This document shows, one piece after another, positions 12,725-24,728 of a stretch of DNA of 64,000 nt. The DNA comes from Opisthorchis felineus. Taxonomy: Eukaryota > Platyhelminthes > Trematoda > Opisthorchiida > Opisthorchiidae. The first letter of the stretch is position 1; every line of letters starts with the position of its first letter. The notes under the pieces are model-generated. The model made no database searches. It was not told where the DNA came from and saw nothing but the letters and a program-made list of their open reading frames with translations. The DNA lies in NCBI GenBank assembly GCA_004794785.1, contig SJOL01007527.1, positions 8,416 through 72,415 of the forward strand, written 5' to 3'. A program made the translations under genes and the position numbers.

Positions 12725-14630
12725 CTTCATCACTAGGATACTTAGCCTGTCTGGCAACACCAACGAATACACTCGAATGACACCTGTCCTTTCGGTTGAT
12801 TCATAAAAAATATGTATCGGGTAGGCTGAAGGTACTGTGCGAGGCTCACGGCTAACATCGACGTGCAAGGAGTTGTCATCTTCGTCTTAGTTGGGATGCA
12901 TCACCCTTTGGCCAGTTCACCATCCAGACGTAACACACACGTTCTTCTCTCGTATTCCCCGGAGCGATCATATACATATTAAATGAAAATTCCTTATTAT
13001 TTCCTGAATACTAGTTTAGTTCGTGCTAGCCGGCTTCATCTTTGAACTAGTCGTACCTCATGCCGATTTTCCTAGTTTTTCTCGGTTCCCACAAATATAT
13101 ATACATATATACAAGATTCCTAACCCTCCACTATAAGCATACAAGACTAATGCCCAAAGGCTTGTTAATTAAAGCTGATAGCAGTGCTTCGGAGGCTGGT
13201 GACCATTTCTATTACATTCACTTTCTCTCCTAGATTATGGTACTGCCCAACTCACGTAATAAAGTCCAGATAAACTAGTCCATCATCTTGGAAGTCTACC
13301 CCTGTCAGTCCTTATACGTTTGATTTCCCTAACCGCACGACTTCTCTGCGTGCTTATATCGGTTTTCCATAGATCTCTTGTATTTTAATTTCATATACTA
13401 GCGAACTCAACCCCTGCTTGATCGCCAGTCTACTAAGCACAAACTCACAACTATCGTGCCCCATTTGATCACTTGTCGTCACCACCCTAATTGTGGTAAA
13501 CGTTAAATTTTTTCTCTCTAATAATGCACATTACCCTGTCTGATGACTTCACTGATCTCATCCCGTTCCCTCGGCTTCCCAAGCTTCGACTTTCGGCAAT
13601 ACATGGTTTGGGCACTCTGTATGGCTGTTATCCACTCCACATGGCCTGTGATCTACATCCTCAGAGATCTCCAATCGGACAAAAAATACCTGCGATCTTA
13701 ACTCGGCTTCATCCTATCTCTGCGGATTTCCTTGGCCAACCTGAAAAAATCCCGCTGTTTAAAGAATTGCACATCCCGGCCCAATGACCTTAAATATGAC
13801 GTCCGTTACGGGGCTGCACAAAAACCGAAGTATATCTGGCCAGTATTGGCACGGCACTGACACACTCAGGTTGATAGCACACCCGCAACTGTTCCCTTCC
13901 TACTCTCAAACGTAACCCCTCGCCCACTCGTTCCCTTAACTGCAAATTCGAACTAGCTCTTCACATGGCCTCAGCAACCTCCAAGACGCGTTCATTGCAA
14001 TCTGCTGAACAGTTCGTCCGGATTTAACCATTTCGGTGGACTTTCAGTCTCTGCCCCCCACAAAGTCAATTATTTTCTGTACAGTTTGCATTTGGCTTGT
14101 GTGTTGTCACCAACCCACTCTTCCAAGGAACTTTTATACCCGACTCCACTACAACAGTCATACCAGTGAGCCTCTACGGTTTCACTGTGCACCATGATTC
14201 TAGTATTCCTGCTACCATTTATCCGCATTGCTAATCCTTCTACTTCATCATCCCCAATTACGCTTTTTTTGACGCTGGCCATAAGCCCAACAGTCCAAGG
14301 CCACGAAGCCTCAGTGACGGTTTCGGGTTTTGGTTCAAACTGACCGGCTGGATGACGCCAACTCTGCTGCTTCAACAGATCCCAAGTTCTGGTTCCTCAT
14401 TTTCCGCAATTTGCAGTTTCCTTGTCACGTCAGGAACGATGCCTCTTGGTTTACCCTCCCGCGTTTTGTTTGTGCCCGCCACATTCAAATTCTAACATGT
14501 ACGCCTGATAGTACCCACTGTTTATGACACTGTCCATTTTCCGCGCAATCTCTTGAACCCACAAACCCCGTCAGGCATGCTTCTATTCCGACTGTAACAT
14601 TATGATCATGCCTGACGATATGAAACCCAC
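12725..14630 (+). mobile_element. (TTA)n-family repeat, copy 4, near full length without tail
   Basis: It starts at the same point as the inserted copy at 24729 (CTGGCAACACCAA.GAATAC), carries the GACGTGCA...CTTAGTTGGG block, the ORF1-like start MHITLSDDF at 13524, and the 3' UTR block CCCGTCAGGCATGC...GATCATGCCTGACG at 14550-14620. The length, about 1.9 kb, equals that of the copy at 24729-26637. The (TTA)n tail is absent and the sequence runs on into LINE coding sequence. Confidence 0.65.
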
Positions 14631-15029
14631 CTATCCATTTTGCGTGATTACACTTCCGCTGTTTCTGGTCAACTGCCGAGTTTGGGATCACCCACTGATG
14701 ATGTTCATTCGGCAATTATAAAGAGTTTTTCATTCAAGCCTGTAGCTCGTCTTAAAGACTTCATTTTTACCCTCGATGCCTACAACATGCCTATGGCCCT
14801 CCACAATCTGAAACGCTGCAAAAATGTCCCCGTATCCATCACGGGACCTTACTCCCACTCATCCTTGACTTATTCTGCCTCATTGATCAATTCGAGAACA
14901 TCCGATCCTCCTGTTCCTAATCCATTTCAAATAGACCTCCCTGGGCTTACCAACTTTTCGTAGACGCCCTACCAAACCTCCGATCCTGCTAGTAATACTT
15001 CTGTCTTTCTGAATAGAGTCAGCTCTCTT

Positions 15030-17335
15030 TCACCTTGGTTGCATTACACCCAAAGTTGTCTCTTCTCTGGCTTATCCAAACTCCGTATGTATCTCCGAAT
15101 CTTGGCTCACAGTTAGCACGCCTGATGCCCTTATCCCACTTTTGGGATACAGTACCTCTCCTTCCGTTCGTTCTGACCGTTGCGGTGGTGGCAGCCTCCT
15201 ATACTGCAGAACCAAAATGTACGTCTCCTTTATTGACGATCCAGGCTCTGCTTGGGTTTCTGACCCGCCGTTTATCCTCGAATGTTTGAACGTCTCCCCT
15301 CCACATTCCATTAGATCACTTAGCCGACTGACCACGTTTCCTTCCAACGTCTAAGCCCTACCCCACAAAAAGAAAGTAATTGTTGGAGACATCAGCCCCC
15401 CCTGAAATCTGCTGCCCCCAACAAAACTCCCTTCTGCTCCCTCCCCTCTGTTGGTCCAGCCCAATGTTGAAGGCTGGTATCATCTTTTGATGCATCCCAC
15501 TAGCGGTTACAACACCATGGACACTTCATTTGTCAACGGTTGCACACCTCTCATTGCTACAGTCGGCTCGAAGTCCCCTGGTAGCGAACATGATGTTGTC
15601 ACTTGCAGCTGAAAAAAGTACTCATCGTTCCCTTCGTTCTATCCGTTTAAGCCCTTTCACTCTTTCCCTGGCATCCCTGAAGCACTTACAATCCCGCTGT
15701 GCCACCAAAAATGGGACGAGTATTTCTCTCCCGTGACACCCAAAGCGTGACCAACATTTTCTGCGGCCATGTACTATTGTAGATATATATAGTTGCTCCC
15801 GTACGGTTTTCGTGTTTTTCTGATTGTCAATCTGCCACACGATTAACCGTGATAGGTGATAGAGTTCGGAAGCATCGTAGTCTCTCTTGTTGATCACATA
15901 GCCTCCTATCACTAGCTTTATTACGAGTGAGGTTGACACTGGCAAACCAGCTGCTGTAGGGGGGCCACCACTGTGGCTTATTCTGTTTGATCCAGGAAGA
16001 AGCTAGGGTGCTTTGTTCCCAGGCGTTGCTTCTCTAAGTTCTCTGAAATCCCAAGTATTGTGGCTACTATATAGAACCTCTTTCTGACCCTGCTGATACC
16101 GTAGAAAACCCAAATGCCCAACTGGCCAGTTGTTATTTCTCCTCTGCTTCAAGCCGGTCGACCCATAACTCTCCAGCTAGCTCCGTGATGACTATATCTG
16201 TTGATGAAATAGACCTTACTCCATCCACACTCTCAGTTAGTTCATCTGTCTAATACTGCCCGCTTGGCAGCTTTAGTGATTCCAATTTTCCGGGCACTGA
16301 ATACGTACCCTGTGACGTTTTTAAATCCGTCGGACGGGATGTCCAAACTATTTTTCTTGATATAATCAATACCACCTTCATCACTGGCACAATTTCAAAC
16401 AAAATGGGATTGTTCCACCATCGTACTGACACTATAAATCAAGCCCACGAACTGCTCCAGCTGGCTATCGTGTCATCCATTAAACCCCTTTGCTTTCCTA
16501 CACCCTAGGGAAACCCATCAGAGCCCCTGTCATGGATTACATGTTCACCACCAAGACCCTCTGAACAATTTGGATTTATGGCCCGTTGGTCAGCTAAAAA
16601 ATGCCAGATAGATTTCTTAAATCGTATTTCACCCGCTTATGATACCGGACCATATCTCATCGTCTAACCTCGTATAATTAGGGCGTCCGGATAAGACCCT
16701 CTCGCTGCCTGCCCTAATAAATTACAGTCCACATGTACTAATGGCCCGCTTCCGTAATGGATCACCTCTTACCTCCTTGAAAGAACCCGTATTACTTGGC
16801 TGGATGATACCTCATCATCACCACTTCTCATCGATAGCAAACATGGTCAGCGTAGCCTGCTTGGCCTCCTAACTTTCCTGCTGTACATCAGTAATGTCAC
16901 TGAATTTACCACCACGGCTCTCGTTTTCTGCCTACGATATTAGGAGAGCACACACTTCTAGGCCAGCGGATTCTGACTTTACATCAACCGACATTCAGTC
17001 TGATATGAACTGCTTACCTCTCTGGTCCTCTAACTCGAGTCATTTTTTCGCCGTTCCAAAATGCCTGGCTGCCTCGTATCAATTCCGTATTCCTGTTGAG
17101 ACTTTCATTCCCAATAGACTCTTGATTCCTGCTCTTTTCGAATTTAGAAACCTAGACCTTACGTAATCCGTCGGCTTTAGTTGTTCCCAAAATACATGGT
17201 ACATGTGACTGAAGCCCGCAAACTCTGTGCATTCGTTCGCCGCTTACTCCACAGCAAACCGTGTCTAACTGCAATCCCTAAGCTGTTTGTAAAAGCCATT
17301 CTGGAAATTGGCCGTTACTTTGCCGCTGGGTTTTC
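15030..17335 (+). pseudogene. Decayed CR1-like LINE: endonuclease plus reverse transcriptase
   Basis: Plus-strand frames, joined across many stops and shifts, read in the order of a LINE ORF2. The APE endonuclease gives SDRCGGGSLLYCR near 15170-15215 and VIVGDISPP near 15380. The RT gives EQFGFMARWSAKKCQIDFL near 16563-16620 (the GF.PGRS motif), then SLLGLLTFLLYISNV near 16855-16900 (the SVLGPLLFLLYIND motif), then a mutated catalytic box (AYDI in place of a Y/FADD core, near 16927), and IQSDMNCLPLW near 16995. The LFVKAILEIGRYF-like end lies near 17285. Losses include the catalytic Asp pair and continuous frame, so it is dead. The 3' end is lost where an opposite-strand repeat begins at 17381. 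It may be the polymerase-bearing relative of the (TTA)n family. Confidence 0.8.
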
Positions 17336-17380
17336 AGAAGCATGACAGACTGTTATGGAGAAAGAGAGGCGCCCTTACAT

Positions 17381-18930
17381 AATTGCGATAATGTTTATTC
17401 TCACCTGGTGGGCGGCATATCGTTAGGCATATTGCGGTCCGATGAAAGGAATGGCTTGAATCAGTCGTGAGCGTTCAGGAAGCCACAAAGGCAAGGCAGT
17501 CATAAAAAACGGCAATATTTGAGGCCGACATGGATGTGCCTAGACTGGCACGATCTAAACGTGGTGGACGACGGAAACGTACCAAATTGAAGCAGAATCA
17601 GACCTTTGCAAATCAAACATAGAGAGCAATGGCACAGCGTTATGAGGCAATAAAAGGCAATAAAAGACACGAGAAAAGGGACTACAAATCGCAGAAAAAA
17701 AGAAACCAGAACAACGAATATGGGAGAGAAATAGTATTTGAGTGATCTGGCCGGCCAAGCTGAACCAAAACTGAAAACTAGTGGGAGAGCTGTGTTGCTT
17801 TGAGTTTGTGGCCATGGTCACGAAAAGCGTAAGCAGGGATGACGGAGTGAAGAAATTTGCAACAGGGATATTTGGCGGCTTGGATCCCAGGATCACGGTG
17901 TACGGTGAAACTGTGTAAACTCACTGATGTCGCTCTTGGGGCGGAGTCGGATGTAAAAGTTTATTAAGAGAGTGATCTATTGCTAATGCACAGGACGAAA
18001 CGCGAACTGCAAAGAAAATAATTGACTTTGTGGGAAGAACAAGCTGAAAGTGCACCGAGAGGAATAAATCCGACTGCATGTTTGAGTGGACTAGAACGAA
18101 CTCGCCCCAGATGCGGTTGAGGCCAAGTAAGCAGTTTGTTTGCATTTGTAGCTAGATTTCCGAGGAAGCGGGATGGAGCAGCTCAGATTATGGGGAGGAT
18201 ATCTGCCTATGTGCCATCAGACCGAGCATGGCAACACCGTACCACCATTTCACTGACGTACTTTGTTTTTTGGACAGCCCCGTAATGGGCGTCCTGGTTG
18301 GGATGATCGGACCGGGGATGTACAATTCTGTGGGCTTTTGGGATTTTGGGTTAGTCAAGTGGATCCACACACGCAGAAGAAAGCCGATGTTGGATCACAG
18401 TTAACTTCCGTTTAAATCGGGGTCCATGCGGATGTAAAGCGGAAAACAGGCGGGCTGGATAGCGACCATACAAGGCGTTCGAGGCAGATACTGTCGAAGA
18501 TAGAAGCTTAGGAAGAGGAGGGAATGGGATGAGATCAGTAGAGTCTGGTGAGTGTGAGGTGTCAGGCAGAGTGGATTCCATTGAAAGAAGATGTCTTGGA
18601 GTTTATTACTGTTAGGGTGATGGCGGCAAGCGGTTGGAATAGCCAGGGTAGGGGAAGATTTGAGCTAAGTAACCTAGTGATGAAGGACTGAGTAAACTTG
18701 CCGGTATGTTGCCAATTTTTACTGGGAGGTTTGCAGAATATTTTTATGTATGTTATTTTGAGTACGCAGTGCGAACACACAGGTGTTTGCGGGGTGTTTT
18801 GTGCTACGAACGTTTTCTGTGCTTTAGTTAACTTCATTGGCCTTGTTGAATGTATGATCATCAATGGTCGCGTACGGATGTGAGCATTCAAACGGTATAA
18901 ATAGACCACACGCACAGATGTTGGCATTGA
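17381..18930 (-). mobile_element. (TTA)n-family repeat, copy 5
   Basis: The complement of the family 3' end (GATAATGTTTATTC..ACCTGGTGGGCGGCAT) lies at 17387-17420. Homology to copy 2 runs from about 17820 to 18080. The ORF1-like start MESTLPDTS lies at 18581, about 1.2 kb from the tail, the same spacing as in the copy at 24729-26637. The 5' border is estimated. Confidence 0.65.
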
Positions 18931-19084
18931 TGACAGTCACTACCTTCGGAAAGTAACGCAAGCTCTCCGGAACTCAAATATCATGAACAGTTGGATAAAC
19001 TTTTGCTGGCGGTTTGACAACGTAGCACGTACCACATGTCAAATCGAAATGTCCTTTTGTTTGGTTTAAAACCGTATCTCAACA

Positions 19085-19455
19085 ATCACTATCAGGTGAG
19101 ATGAAATGCGGGCGTAACAAAAAAGTTTGGTTGCCAAGCATGCCGACTTGGCGTAGCGGACAGCGCACTAATTTGTCATCTGAAGGGTCCAGGTTTGATC
19201 CTCAGGCAGCTCGCAATTTTGTCAGAGCAGACGCTCGGAATTGGGAGGAGTTGAATTACAGCACAGATGGTCATCATCTCGACACTAGCAACCAGAAGCC
19301 AGGCAAAACCTAGGCGCGAGCACACACTCGGGGGACGTGCAACGGCGCAGCAAATAGTCGTTACAATAAAGCGGCGAAAAGCATGCAACTTATGGGTTGT
19401 ATAACGGCTAGGAAGAATGACCAATGATTGCCGTTGATTCGCAGGAGGAACTTGT
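19085..19455 (+). repeat. Diverged relative of the BEL/Pao LTR with tRNA-like core
   Basis: It holds a tRNA-like A box (TTGGCGTAGCGGACAGCGC, around 19147) and B box (GGTTTGATCCTC, around 19191), then GTCAGAGCAGACGCTC, and ends in CCGTTGATTCGCAGG. The same order and nearly the same length (about 325 bp from tRNA-like head to end) occur inside both LTRs at 23851-24175 and 30309-30633. The match also extends a little upstream of the tRNA-like head. It is either an old solo LTR fragment or a free copy of the SINE that the LTR absorbed. Confidence 0.55.
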
Positions 19456-19490
19456 GGTAGTACCGGTGGGGCTGCACGTGTGTTCGGGAG

Positions 19491-20040
19491 ATTATGATAA
19501 TGTTTATTCCCCACTTGTGGGTGGCATGCCGTCAGGCAGAATAAAAGCATGACTGGCGGGGATTGTGAGTGCAGGGGGGTTTTGGGGAAAGGGACAGAGT
19601 TATAGGCGGTGGGCATTATCCGATGTGGGCGGGGTCACCACTAAACCGGCACGGGCGGGGAAGCACAGTTACTATGCGTTTTTTGGAGAGAATATCGAGC
19701 AAGAGCGGGTCGTCAGGCTGCAGAGCAAAATAAATGCTGAACAGATAGCTCGGGTAAGTATTCCGAGGTTGACCATGAAGAGGGGGGCTGAACTTGATAA
19801 GGGCTTGGATTAGGTAGCTGCGGTTGTTAGAGCCCTGTCGACGACAATTTGTACACCATCGGAGGGGCCGCAGTTGTGCTTATGTAGATTTCGGGGTACG
19901 GTTGAATTTGTTGGCAAAGGACCGGTGGGTTGGAACTGAAGGTAGTTGTGTGGAAGAATGTGTCTGTACCCCAGGCTTCGAAAGCAAGTGCTCGAGACTA
20001 AGGAAGCGCCTTAGGAAGGGAAAACACGTATTGTAATTAC
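19491..20040 (-). mobile_element. (TTA)n-family repeat, copy 6, 3' end
   Basis: GATTATGATAATGTTTATTC at 19491-19510, then the CCACTTGTGGGTGGCATGCCGTCAGGC block, is the complement of the family 3' UTR. The body to the right is rich in decayed minus-strand frames, but I cannot fix the 5' border. Sequence up to about 21.8 kb may belong to this copy or to related ones. Confidence 0.5.
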
Positions 20041-21814
20041 GGCAGGAGGCCTGTAGCGCGAACTAGTGCCGTCACGGTTGATTGCTTTCTCAAGTCTAGA
20101 ACTACCGCATCTGTTACATCATCCGTGAATTTTCTTGGTGCGACCGGGGACAGAGTTGCAACGGGTGGGTTCGTGGGTGGATCCGGGGCACATGGTTGTG
20201 AGCAGAGGGTGAGGTGTTTAAAGTCGACAGGCAGATTTGTGTGGCACTAGGGTATGCGTCAACGCAATAGTATGGTGAACGTAGACAACAATCAATCCCG
20301 GAGCAATGAACGTTAGGGAAAGAATTGGTGCCAGAGTGTTAGGAATTCGGGTGTATCATACCAAGTTCAGCATTACTAGGGACGGTTGGAAGCTCGACAG
20401 TGTTAGATCTGGCTTCATCGTTGTCAGGGGTAGTTGGTTGCTCATCGAATTTTGGTGCGACTGCATGAAAGGCAGGGTCATTTGGCAGACCCGTTAGGCT
20501 GCAGTCTGACGCGTTGTTTCCTCGGCAATTACGCATACAAGCGTCACCGGCGACCTGGGTTGCATGGTTGTCCCAGGTTTTGGTCACACATGCGGTCCAC
20601 GACTGCGTCATGCCGAGAGTACAGATTGACGCTGATTGGTTAGGAAAGAGGGATCTATTCAGCAGCCTTCAGCGGACAACTCTCGAGAGTTAAATGGCAA
20701 CCTGTTAGTAAGCTGATACTGAATGCGAGTACAAGCAGATCTGATCTTTGCGGTTTGAAATATTCGGACAGAGGAGAGGAGGGCCTGTGTTGCTGGCAGA
20801 CATCGTTTTCATCCCTGAATCTTATTCATTTTGCGTAGTGCGTGAATGGTTTCAACTTCCGAAGCTGTCGAGTTGTGCGGCAGTGTCGAGTAAGTTATAT
20901 ACTGTCCAGGTACCAGTTTTCGTGAGTTCGAGGGGATACGGTCAGGGGCATTGTGTTTTAGGACCTAGTGGGGATGTTTGTTGCGCTGGAGTAGGCGTGT
21001 CAATAATAATTGACGCTTTTTAATATTTGATAAATCGCACGTTGCACTGGGAGTTAGAAGACATTTGACGGACTGTATGTCTCGGAAGGACGAAAGTCCA
21101 ATTTCCATCTTTTAAACACAAGACCTGCGATTCGCCGGGTCTGTGTGAGTCTCAGACTCTTCTAGCGGAGTAAAGGGAGAAGAGCCACTGAGTGAAGGAA
21201 GAACGGAGGCGTCGGTTATCACTACGAAGCTTCTTCGGAACAACTTGTTGACCGGCCTGAAATAGGGGGGCTGACACTTGAATCTCTTGGTTGCGAGAAG
21301 CATCTTTGGACGCACTGAAGGGATAGATGATGGTGATTGAGTGCCAAACAGCCGCTCAGGCAAGGGAAGCGTGGGTGGTGGCATCGAATGTGGGTTGCAG
21401 GATATTTGTGCTTTAGGCAGTGAGAAGGCGCAAGACTTACAGTTTTCAGTTGGATCGTATAAGGTGCTCTTCGGACTCCGCCTTTGCCACCCATGTGTCC
21501 AGATTGTTTGGATACAACTGTAAAAGTGGAGATAGGTGGGGATACGTCGATAAGAGCAGTGGGCTAAATGAAATCCAAACGTTTGCAGCATACAGGTGGC
21601 AAAGACAAGGGAGAAGACCTTAACGTAGCGGGTTCACACAAACTTGAGCTTTGGAGGCTTTTTAAAAAATCCATCGGATACTGAAGATCATAGCAGGCTC
21701 TATCTACAAACGTAAGATTGGAGGCTTTCACTCAGCGTCAAAGAAGAAATCTTCCTTTTTGCGAGAGTGCTAATGCGGTTAAGTTTGAGATCTTCGCAAA
21801 TTATGGTGAGGATT
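20041..21814. other. Probable decayed LINE sequence, unassigned
   Basis: The minus strand carries frames of 90 to 159 codons (for example 21112-21591) rich in Ser, Pro, His and Cys, overlapping other open frames. I recognise no domain. The position between two (TTA)n 3' ends suggests repeat body. Confidence 0.3.
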
Positions 21815-22330
21815 TAATAATAATAATAATAATGTTTATTCCCAACTGGTGGGTGGCATACAGTCAGGCATGATCATGGAAGAACTGTTGTTTCTTGTGA
21901 GCTACGGGGTATAAGTATCTTGGATTAGAAAAGGAGTACGGTCGAGAGTTTGTGGTGTATTTCGCGAGAAAGGCTGGGGATGATCCTGACAAGCTTAGGT
22001 TTCCGAAATTTCAGTAGGGTATGGAAAGCCAGTGGGCCGGGTGAATGCAGCCGCTGATGGAAGTCTCTAAATAGGCAATTAGTTGATATACAAATTGGGT
22101 AAAGCGCCATGGATGAGAGTGGGTCCAAATAAAATTTTAGAACGTCTGGCCTTGATATTTTCATGGTCCATTTAATCGGTGTTCCAGCCTCTTGTTTTTG
22201 TGGCAACAGGGCATGACTGTTGTGACGTGATGGTCGATACAATTTTAAAATTGCGCTCAAGAAAACAACGGAGGAAGGCGAAACCGGAGGATGTGTCTGC
22301 AACTTGATGGCAACTTGTGGTTGTCAAAGA
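21815..22330 (-). mobile_element. (TTA)n-family repeat, copy 7, 3' end
   Basis: A perfect (AAT)n run at 21816-21833 followed by GTTTATTCCCAACTGGTGGG and TGGCATACAGTCAGGC, the complement of the family 3' terminus. This is the best-preserved tail on the minus strand. The 5' border is not visible. Confidence 0.65.
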
Positions 22331-23343
22331 TTGAAAATAAACTAAAGGAGCCGGTAAGTTAGAAGCACCCAACACACAATGTCGGTTGGGTTGATAGATC
22401 CTCAACCAGTAAATACAACTGCTTGGCGTCAAGTTTACTTGTGTATGGTATATTTTCGGTTGCCCAGTAAACTTGCTTGCCTTCCAGAGTAAAAAGTAGA
22501 CACAATCGATAGTGAATTCCTGGTTAACAGAGCCGCGTACGTCTTTGACCATCAACGTCGCTGGTTTACGTATTTAATATCTTTCTGTAGACTCTACTTC
22601 TGAATAACTGCTCCGTTAGATAAACCAAACATGTCCAGTTGTAGACTGAGGACCTTGGCAAGATGCTGACTGCATGCCGGAGAAGCAGACCAAAACCAGA
22701 TGGTCACTCAATCCATGCGCACTGTGAAGGACATACTGTAGCTGCCAAAACTCAAACAACCTCGCTGAGGGGCATAGTCCGGCGTCCGAAAACGAGAGCG
22801 CTGGAAGCATACCATAATTCACATGACCCACAATATTCAAAGATTGCTTTGAAAGACGACGTGCATAGCTTGAAGGAAGTCTGCCTTCATCTGAAGTATT
22901 TCTTCAGTGACCGGGACTGCGATATTGTGTTGGGTTTGCTACACAGTGGAGCGTAAGACCGAGTCGTGGATGTCCATGCAAACAATTGACAAGCACCTGA
23001 GGAGACGTTCCGAGCTAAACCTGCCTGGACCGTTCTCGAATAATCGTGGTGCATTCCACTGTTGACTTCGGCTGGAAGGTGAATAGGTCTAATCGCGTGT
23101 GACGGCACTATGGTGGCCGACGATGAAAGTTATCAAAAAACACTGGCGGTAAAAGTAAGTCTGGCCATTTTAAGCTAGTTCTGAAAAAGGGATCTGTATT
23201 TACTGGGTGAAGTGGATAACCATCCCACGGCAACCCACAGGCTCGATGACAAGAACAGCTGGAAGCTATAAGCTTATTTGGCTAGCATAGTTGCGACAAC
23301 TCCCAGCGCCATGGATCTCGTGCTCGTCAGGGCGCATCGGTGG
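22331..23343. other. Unassigned flank of the LTR element
   Basis: No recognisable exon, RNA or repeat. It ends with the GGTGG that may be the left target-site duplication of the LTR element. Confidence 0.35.
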
Positions 23344-24182
23344 TGTAAGATCCGAGCGGTTATGGATCTCACAGGACGATTGCGGCTATTAGATTATACG
23401 CAGTTCGTAGCCAGTAGGCAGTAGGAGCAGACAGACGTGGGCAGCAGATGATGTATTGAGGACTGACAGGAACTGGTTCTACAGACAAACGGGTTAGTAA
23501 GCATCGTGAATTAAGCAAACGTACAATCAATAATGACGCAATCAGCAGGAGCGGAAAATAGTCACTGAAGCAGCAGGGATTTCTAGAAGCAACAACAAGT
23601 GAGCACTAAACGATGTACAAGCATACATATACGGGCAGTCTGTCAGTGTGAGTTGGCCGCATAGAGAGATGACGGCGCAGAAAATCAGTACGTTTGGGAT
23701 GTAAGGGACTGTCTTTCGGTTGGCGGCGGGACGCGGTAGCTTGTGTCACGTGACAAGTCAGATTGCGCGGTTTTGCCCGTTTAAAACAAATCTTGCCAAA
23801 GGCTATCTGGCAGGTGCGGTACATGGGTAATACAAAAAATAGACCCTCTAGGTGTCAGGTTGGTGTAGTGGACAGCGCGTTCGCCTACCGTTCGGGGGCT
23901 CTGGGTTCGACACCCGGTCGGTCCGCTTTTCCGTCGGAGTGGACGCTCAAAAATAGGTACAACCGACACGGACTTGCAAGCAATAACGGACAGGCAACAA
24001 AATATTGACATCAATCACTGAAGAATAAGCGGACCTTAAGTAGGAGCAAAACAGGGGGAAAACGAGCAGCAAGGAAACAAACGGCCTCATAACAAACGGG
24101 CGTAAGTCACGCCACCCATGAGTAGTCAGAACACAAAGGAAAATTACCGCTGTTTACCGTTGATTCACAGGGGGAATCAACA
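23344..24182 (-). repeat. 3' LTR of the BEL/Pao element
   Basis: 839 bp, aligned by eye with the other LTR without gaps over nearly its whole length. Differences are about a dozen single bases (for example CCGAGCGG against CCTGGCGG near the outer end, GAGAGATGACGG against GAAAGATAACGG, GGCCTCAT against GGCGTCAT). In the element's own orientation this is the downstream LTR. It contains a tRNA-Val-like unit. Confidence 0.93.
23851..23925 (+). other. tRNA-Val-like sequence inside the 3' LTR
   Basis: A-box-like TTGGTGTAGTGGACAGCGCG at 23860-23879, then TTCGCCT, then B box GGGTTCGACACCCGG at 23902-23916. The order and several bases match eukaryotic tRNA-Val(AAC) (GTGTAGTGG, CGTTCGCCT, GGTTCGA). 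The acceptor stem and anticodon stem do not pair well, so it is tRNA-derived rather than a working tRNA. It lies on the strand opposite to the element's coding strand. Confidence 0.7.
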
Positions 24183-24199
24183 CTCTCGGGGCCATAAAT

Positions 24200-24720
24200 T
24201 TACGTGGGGATTGAGCCAGCAGACTGATCAGCCACTCTCTCCCCGCTCCTCCGAGTATACACCATCCTGACCGGAGACCTCCAGTAGGTAGAGTTGGCGA
24301 ATGTCTCGACGTAATGCGCCCTGACCGGTTTTACGATCGCTTCCCTAACTGCCCCATCGGTCGACTGAACTGCCCTTTCAACAATGCCCTTCTCCAATTG
24401 CCCTCTGGATGTCGAGATATCTCCCAGTAAAACGAGCTCACCATCGTTCAGGCTCCTTACTTGCTTAAGCCACTTTGACATCGTCTGCAAAGTTGGAATG
24501 TACTCCTTCATCCACCGGTTCCAGAATAGGTCGGCTAGGTGGTTCGCGTGTCTCCAGGGTTTAGTCAGATTCCGTGCGTCAACAAAATGACTGGCCGCAG
24601 AAGGATTCGCACCCAGGAGCAACAAATAGTTCGGCGTTAGAGCTGCGTAGTCACAGGGGTCCGGGAAAACCACAAAAGAGCACCGTTGTTGCTTGTCTGT
24701 AGCTGGATTGGACTTGGCAC
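24200..24720 (-). pseudogene. Pao integrase C-terminal domain (DUF5641)
   Basis: The minus-strand frame contains LTPNYLLLLGANPS, then LADLFWNRWMKEYIPTLQ, KWLKQVRSLNDGELVLLGD, SRGQLEKGIVERAV and HYVETFANSTYWRSPV, which is the DUF5641 signature that ends BEL/Pao polyproteins. It is separated from the rest of the integrase by the 1.9-kb insertion and a frame change. Confidence 0.9.
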
Positions 24721-24728
24721 GGTTGTCA

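Noticed and set aside
23860..23925. Functional tRNA-Val gene
   Set aside because: The A and B boxes fit, but the acceptor and anticodon stems do not pair, and the unit lies inside both LTRs.
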